The notes under the pieces are model-generated. The model had not been told where the DNA came from and searched no databases. It saw nothing but the letters and a program-made list of their open reading frames with translations. Both the position numbers and the translations under genes were made by a program. From Oscillospiraceae bacterium (GTDB taxonomy: Bacteria > Bacillota > Clostridia > Oscillospirales > Oscillospiraceae): 8,026 nt of DNA. The DNA lies in NCBI GenBank assembly GCA_009785655.1, contig WQVW01000061.1, positions 1 through 8,026 on the forward strand, in the 5' to 3' direction. This document shows, piece by piece, positions 5,651 through 8,026 of the stretch; positions within the stretch are counted from its first letter, which is position 1; each line of letters opens with the position of its first letter.

Positions 5651-6595
5651 ATGGTAGAAATTGAGCGTCCTCGCATTGAGTGTATCGAGACGCCTGAGGA
5701 TGAATCATACGGCAAGTACGTTGTAGAGCCGTTAGAGCGCGGCTACGGCACAACGCTGGGCAATTCACTAAGGCGAATTCTTCTCTCTTCGTTGCCGGGG
5801 ACGGCGGTGACTACAGTCAAAATCGCTGGAATTCAGCACGAATTCTCAACGATACCTGGCATTAAGGAAGACGTTACTGAGATCATACTGAATATAAAAG
5901 GCATTATAGCAAAACTGCACACAGAGAAAGCAAAAACCGTCTATATCGAAGCCAGCGGAGACTGTGTAGTGACCGCAGGCGACATAAAGGCGGATGGTGA
6001 AGTGGAGATTCTTAATCCAGAGTTGCACATCGCCACCCTGAGCGGAGACGCGACGTTGAGCATGGAACTCACAATCGACCACGGAAGAGGCTATATGTCG
6101 GCGGAACGCAACAAGCTCCATCAACCGATTATCGGTGTGATTCCGATTGACTCGATCTACACCCCTGTCAGCAAAGTCAACTACACTGTTGAAAATACAC
6201 GTGTCGGCAATGTGACAGACTTTGATAAACTGACCATTGAGGTATGGACGAACAAGACAATCACGGCAAGAGATGCCGTATCACTCGGCGCAAAAATTCT
6301 CTGTGACCATTTTACGCTGTTTACGGCACTGTCCGATACAATCGGTGCGAAATCCACTGTTGTCGAGAAAGCGGAGACGCAGAGAGACAAAGTGCTTGAA
6401 ATGACAATCGAAGAGCTGGATCTCTCTGTTAGAAGCTTTAACTGTCTCAAGCGCGCAAACATAAACACCGTTGAGGACTTGATATCTAAGACGGAAGAAG
6501 AAATGATAAAAGTGCGAAACCTCGGACGCAAGTCGTTAGAAGAGGTAATCCATAAGCTCGCGATGATGGGGCTGACCCTCATGCGTGAGGAATAA
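5651..6595 (+). CDS. rpoA: DNA-directed RNA polymerase subunit alpha
   Basis: RpoA dimerises to scaffold the beta and beta-prime subunits and contacts promoter UP elements and activators. The 314-residue product has the usual length. The N-terminal domain contains FEPLERGYGTTLGNSLRR-type sequence (here VEPLERGYGTTLGNSLRRIL, 25-44), HEFSTIPGIKEDVTEIILN (63-81), and GRGYMSAERNK (145-155). A short acidic linker follows at about 236-255. The C-terminal domain (about 256-314) has Arg261 and Asn264 in LSVRSFNCLKRA, and NLGRKSLEE (290-298). These correspond to the DNA-contacting E. coli Arg265, Asn268 and the Gly296-Lys298-Ser299 cluster. The gene lies after the structured 159-base spacer, so its expression may be partly uncoupled from rpsD. 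No convincing promoter was found in that spacer. Confidence 0.97.
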   Translation: MVEIERPRIECIETPEDESYGKYVVEPLERGYGTTLGNSLRRILLSSLPGTAVTTVKIAGIQHEFSTIPGIKEDVTEIILNIKGIIAKLHTEKAKTVYIEASGDCVVTAGDIKADGEVEILNPELHIATLSGDATLSMELTIDHGRGYMSAERNKLHQPIIGVIPIDSIYTPVSKVNYTVENTRVGNVTDFDKLTIEVWTNKTITARDAVSLGAKILCDHFTLFTALSDTIGAKSTVVEKAETQRDKVLEMTIEELDLSVRSFNCLKRANINTVEDLISKTEEEMIKVRNLGRKSLEEVIHKLAMMGLTLMREE

Positions 6596-6681
6596 TACAG
6601 TTGGCTGACAGTTTATACCCCATGCGGCAAGCCGCGCGGAGAATTTGATTGACAGTTGACCCGATTCGGAGGTTATGAATT
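6596..6681 (+). other. rpoA-rplQ spacer with a direct repeat and a small hairpin
   Basis: This 86-base spacer contains TGACAGTT twice (6606-6613 and 6650-6657). It also has a compact GCGG-CAAG-CCGC hairpin (6624-6635) and the rplQ Shine-Dalgarno GGAGG (6668-6672). The hairpin has no T-run and is not a terminator. No function is assigned to the repeat. Confidence 0.4.
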
Positions 6682-7023
6682 ATGCCTGGAACACGCAAAT
6701 TAGGCAGAACCACAACGCAGCGCAGAGCGATGCTGCGCCAAATGGTGACAGATTTTCTTGATTACGGCAGACTTGAAACAACGCTGACGCGGTGTAAAGA
6801 ACTTGGGCCGTTGGCTGAAAAAATGATCACGCTCGGCAAAAAGAACACGCTGGCCTCACGCCGTCAGGCACTGGCGTTCATCACACGTGAAGACGTGGTG
6901 ACGAAAGTCTTCGCGGAAACCGCACCCGGCTACGCGGAACGCAACGGCGGATATACGCGTATCACCAAAATCGGCCCACGCAGAGGCGATGCGGCGGAGA
7001 TGGCGGTTATAGAACTGGTATAA
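6682..7023 (+). CDS. rplQ: 50S ribosomal protein L17
   Basis: L17 binds 23S rRNA in the large subunit near the exit tunnel region. The 113-residue product is typical of the short bacterial form: PGTRKLGRTTTQRRAMLRQM, then the signature-like helix region with LETTLTRCKELGPLAEKMIT (36-55). It ends YTRITKIGPRRGDAAEMAVI (91-110). The ATG follows GGAGG (6668-6672) by 9 bases. It is the last gene of the superoperon here: a terminator begins 9 bases after its stop. In many Clostridia this gene is followed by energy-coupling transporter genes (ecfA and relatives), which are not present within this window. Confidence 0.97.
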   Translation: MPGTRKLGRTTTQRRAMLRQMVTDFLDYGRLETTLTRCKELGPLAEKMITLGKKNTLASRRQALAFITREDVVTKVFAETAPGYAERNGGYTRITKIGPRRGDAAEMAVIELV

Positions 7024-7031
7024 GCTCAGAA

Positions 7032-7082
7032 GTGCCCCTGCATATTGTGGGAAACACTGCGGGGGCACACAATATTTTGTTT
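7032..7082 (+). terminator. Intrinsic terminator of the ribosomal-protein operon
   Basis: GTGCCCCTGC (7032-7041) pairs with GCGGGGGCAC (7059-7068), ten pairs including one U-G, around a 17-base loop. A T-rich but interrupted tail follows (TATTTTGTTT, 7073-7082). Position 9 bases after the rplQ stop fits the end of the operon. The six-base gap between stem and T-run, and a competing pairing of loop with tail, make it slightly atypical. Confidence 0.85.
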
Positions 7083-7108
7083 ACAAACTATGGAACTAAT
7101 TGTATAAT
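7080..7108 (+). promoter_or_regulatory. Sigma-A (sigma-70) type promoter
   Basis: The -35 TTTACA (7080-7085) has one mismatch to TTGACA. It is followed by exactly 17 bases and a perfect -10 TATAAT (7103-7108). Transcription would start near 7115, about 59 bases before the ATG at 7174. The -35 overlaps the last bases of the preceding terminator tail. This is the only strong promoter I find in the window. Confidence 0.78.
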
Positions 7109-7125
7109 ATATAAAATGAACTGAG

Positions 7126-7146
7126 ACTTTGGCACACTAGCAAAGT
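7126..7146 (+). repeat. Small hairpin in the 5' leader of the first unknown gene
   Basis: ACTTTG (7126-7131) pairs with CAAAGT (7141-7146) around a 9-base loop. No T-run follows. It lies in the predicted leader RNA and could be chance or a minor structure. Confidence 0.35.
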
Positions 7147-7173
7147 AAAGAAATTTGCATACACTTAACGTAA

Positions 7174-7587
7174 ATGGGGTTGAGGATATTGCTGGGGAAT
7201 AGGACCAATACACTTGGATTTGAAATATTACAGTTTTGTTTTTATGCAGCAGCAACTATAGTGATGGTTGTTGTGATTAGCAACAGAGATGACGCAAGTT
7301 ATTGGTATGCCTTGCTTATCCTTATAGCACCGAGATGCTTGGATGACGTAAAAAAAATCTCGCCTCCAGTATGGGTTGATTACCAATTTATAATAGTGCC
7401 CAGGACGATTTTGAGTGGCACTGCAGTAATAATTGCAATAATTGGCCTATCTGGGGAAGTTCTGAATCCTATATTGAGAACAATCAGTGCGCTCATTATT
7501 TCGGGTTATTTACTTTTTGATGTTTTCTCGCTGACGTGGACGATTGTGATTCGCGGGAGAGTGCAGAGAGATTTACAAATAAGATAG
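7174..7587 (+). CDS. Unrecognised membrane protein with about four helices
   Basis: The product is 137 residues and I do not recognise its family. Hydrophobic stretches at about 17-36, 42-55, 72-93 and 99-122 suggest four membrane helices. Short polar loops separate them (NRDD at 37-40; a 56-71 loop with DDVKKISPPVWVD), and a basic tail ends the protein (RGRVQRDLQIR). The third and fourth helices carry Arg, Asp and Thr (PRTILSG, LLFDVFSLTW). No catalytic motif stands out. The ATG at 7174 has no clear Shine-Dalgarno, so the start is uncertain. In-frame TTG codons at 7180 and 7189 are alternatives, the latter 9 bases after GGGG (7176-7179). It is the first gene after a strong promoter. It is AT-rich (hand count 32% G+C for 7201-7260), unlike the operon upstream. 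Confidence 0.7.
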   Translation: MGLRILLGNRTNTLGFEILQFCFYAAATIVMVVVISNRDDASYWYALLILIAPRCLDDVKKISPPVWVDYQFIIVPRTILSGTAVIIAIIGLSGEVLNPILRTISALIISGYLLFDVFSLTWTIVIRGRVQRDLQIR

Positions 7588-7590
7588 AAC

Positions 7591-7612
7591 TTATGGGATA
7601 TAAACACCATAA
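7591..7612 (+). repeat. Inverted repeat between the two unknown membrane-protein genes
   Basis: TTATGG (7591-7596) and CCATAA (7607-7612) flank 10 bases. The repeat begins 3 bases after the 7587 stop. It has neither the GC content nor the T-run expected of a terminator. It might be an operator or chance. Confidence 0.35.
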
Positions 7613-7645
7613 AATACATAAGATATAATAAGGAGTCTAATAATT

Positions 7646-7837
7646 ATGTTGATTTCAACGTTTTTGTACTTCATTATCATTGCAGTTGTTATGGGTATTA
7701 CTATTGGTGTTGCAATACTGTGTGCTTTGAAGTATAGAATTAAGTCGCGTGATACTAATCATAATAATAGAGGGATGCATTCAGATTTGCTTAATGAAAT
7801 TATTGAAAAGCACTTTGAAATAGATTTTAAGGGTTGA
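7646..7837 (+). CDS. Unrecognised small membrane protein, single helix
   Basis: The product is 63 residues. It has one N-terminal hydrophobic helix (about 4-28) followed by KYRIKSR, so by the positive-inside rule the charged tail (29-63) is probably cytoplasmic. The tail ends in an amphipathic, acidic region (SDLLNEIIEKHFEIDFKG). No lipobox or clear signal-peptidase site is seen. A good Shine-Dalgarno AAGGAG (7630-7635) lies 10 bases before the ATG, which makes this a credible gene despite its size. It is separated from the upstream gene by 58 bases and from the next by 7, so it is likely co-transcribed with both. Family and function are unknown. Confidence 0.65.
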   Translation: MLISTFLYFIIIAVVMGITIGVAILCALKYRIKSRDTNHNNRGMHSDLLNEIIEKHFEIDFKG

Positions 7838-7844
7838 TTTTCAT

Positions 7845-8026
7845 ATGAGAAAGAAAGTAAAGGAAGCATTTTCTCACAAAAACAAAGATCAAGTATGGAT
7901 AAAAATGCATAGTTATGCAAATCAGTTAATATTAAAAAGTGGTAACATCTTCTATTTCAATGGATATATAAAAGAAGAGTTATTTACTGAGTATGAGAAC
8001 CTGATAGACGAATTTAAAGAAAGATA
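7845..8026 (+). CDS. Unrecognised small charged protein, cut by the window end
   Basis: The frame is open from ATG 7845 to the last base (60 complete codons plus TA). The protein is soluble-looking and rich in Lys, Glu and aromatics: MRKKVKEAFSHKNKDQVW, then ILKSGNIFYFNGYIKEELF, ending YENLIDEFKER. The final TA could become a stop with the next base, giving a 60-residue protein, or continue as Tyr. AAGGG (7829-7833), inside the end of the preceding gene, lies 11 bases before the ATG. The 7-base spacing implies translational linkage to the gene before it. Local G+C is very low (23% for 7921-7980, hand count). I do not recognise a family. Confidence 0.55.
   Translation, partial: MRKKVKEAFSHKNKDQVWIKMHSYANQLILKSGNIFYFNGYIKEELFTEYENLIDEFKER

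Noticed and set aside
6649..6679. Possible promoter before rplQ (TTGACA at 6649-6654)
   Set aside because: The best -10-like bases (TTATGA/TATGAA) fall 18-19 bases away and only a few bases before the rplQ ATG. A transcript starting there would lose the ribosome binding site.
7032..7075. H-type pseudoknot at the terminator
   Set aside because: The two helices would need zero-length connecting loops across 7-10 pairs, which is not geometrically feasible. They are treated as alternative folds.
7599..7629. Promoter for the 63-residue gene (TATAAA at 7599-7604, TATAAT at 7624-7629)
   Set aside because: The first has its only -35 candidate 21 bases away. The second would start transcription downstream of the Shine-Dalgarno. 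Co-transcription from 7080-7108 is simpler.
1..8026. CRISPR array, tRNA or rRNA gene, insertion sequence, attachment site
   Set aside because: I saw no regularly spaced repeats, cloverleaf with a CCA-type end, transposase motif or flanking duplications on either strand.

Overview
The window is the distal part of a bacterial ribosomal-protein superoperon followed by a short AT-rich stretch of unrecognised small genes, all on the plus strand. The order is rplO, secY, adk, map, a KOW-domain RNA-binding protein gene, infA, rpmJ, rpsM, rpsK, rpsD, rpoA, rplQ. It points to a Firmicute of the class Clostridia: the KOW-domain gene between map and infA, rpsD inside the operon next to rpoA (Bacillus keeps rpsD elsewhere), and a zinc-type Adk LID all fit. 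A finer assignment is not supported. Strong GGAGG-type ribosome binding sites precede most genes. secY and infA start with TTG and adk with GTG.

Positions 20-7023 hold the twelve conserved genes. They serve ribosome assembly (L15, L36, S13, S11, S4, L17), initiation (IF-1), protein export (SecY), removal of the initiator methionine (Map), adenylate supply (Adk) and transcription (RpoA). Genes overlap or lie within about 85 bases of each other, except for a 159-base gap between rpsD and rpoA that can fold into two hairpins. An intrinsic terminator follows rplQ (7032-7082).

A near-consensus sigma-A-type promoter (TTTACA, 17 bases, TATAAT; 7080-7108) begins in the terminator's T-rich tail and opens a new unit. 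It reads into a predicted four-helix membrane protein (7174-7587), a 63-residue single-helix membrane protein (7646-7837) and a small charged protein cut off by the window end (7845 onward). I recognise none of the three. Hand counts give 55% G+C for 6001-6060 (rpoA), but 32%, 35% and 23% for 7201-7260, 7681-7740 and 7921-7980, so this tail may be an accessory or acquired segment.

No complete new system can be demonstrated. The best leads are the structured rpsD-rpoA spacer, the two competing folds at the rplQ terminator, and the unknown small-gene cassette.
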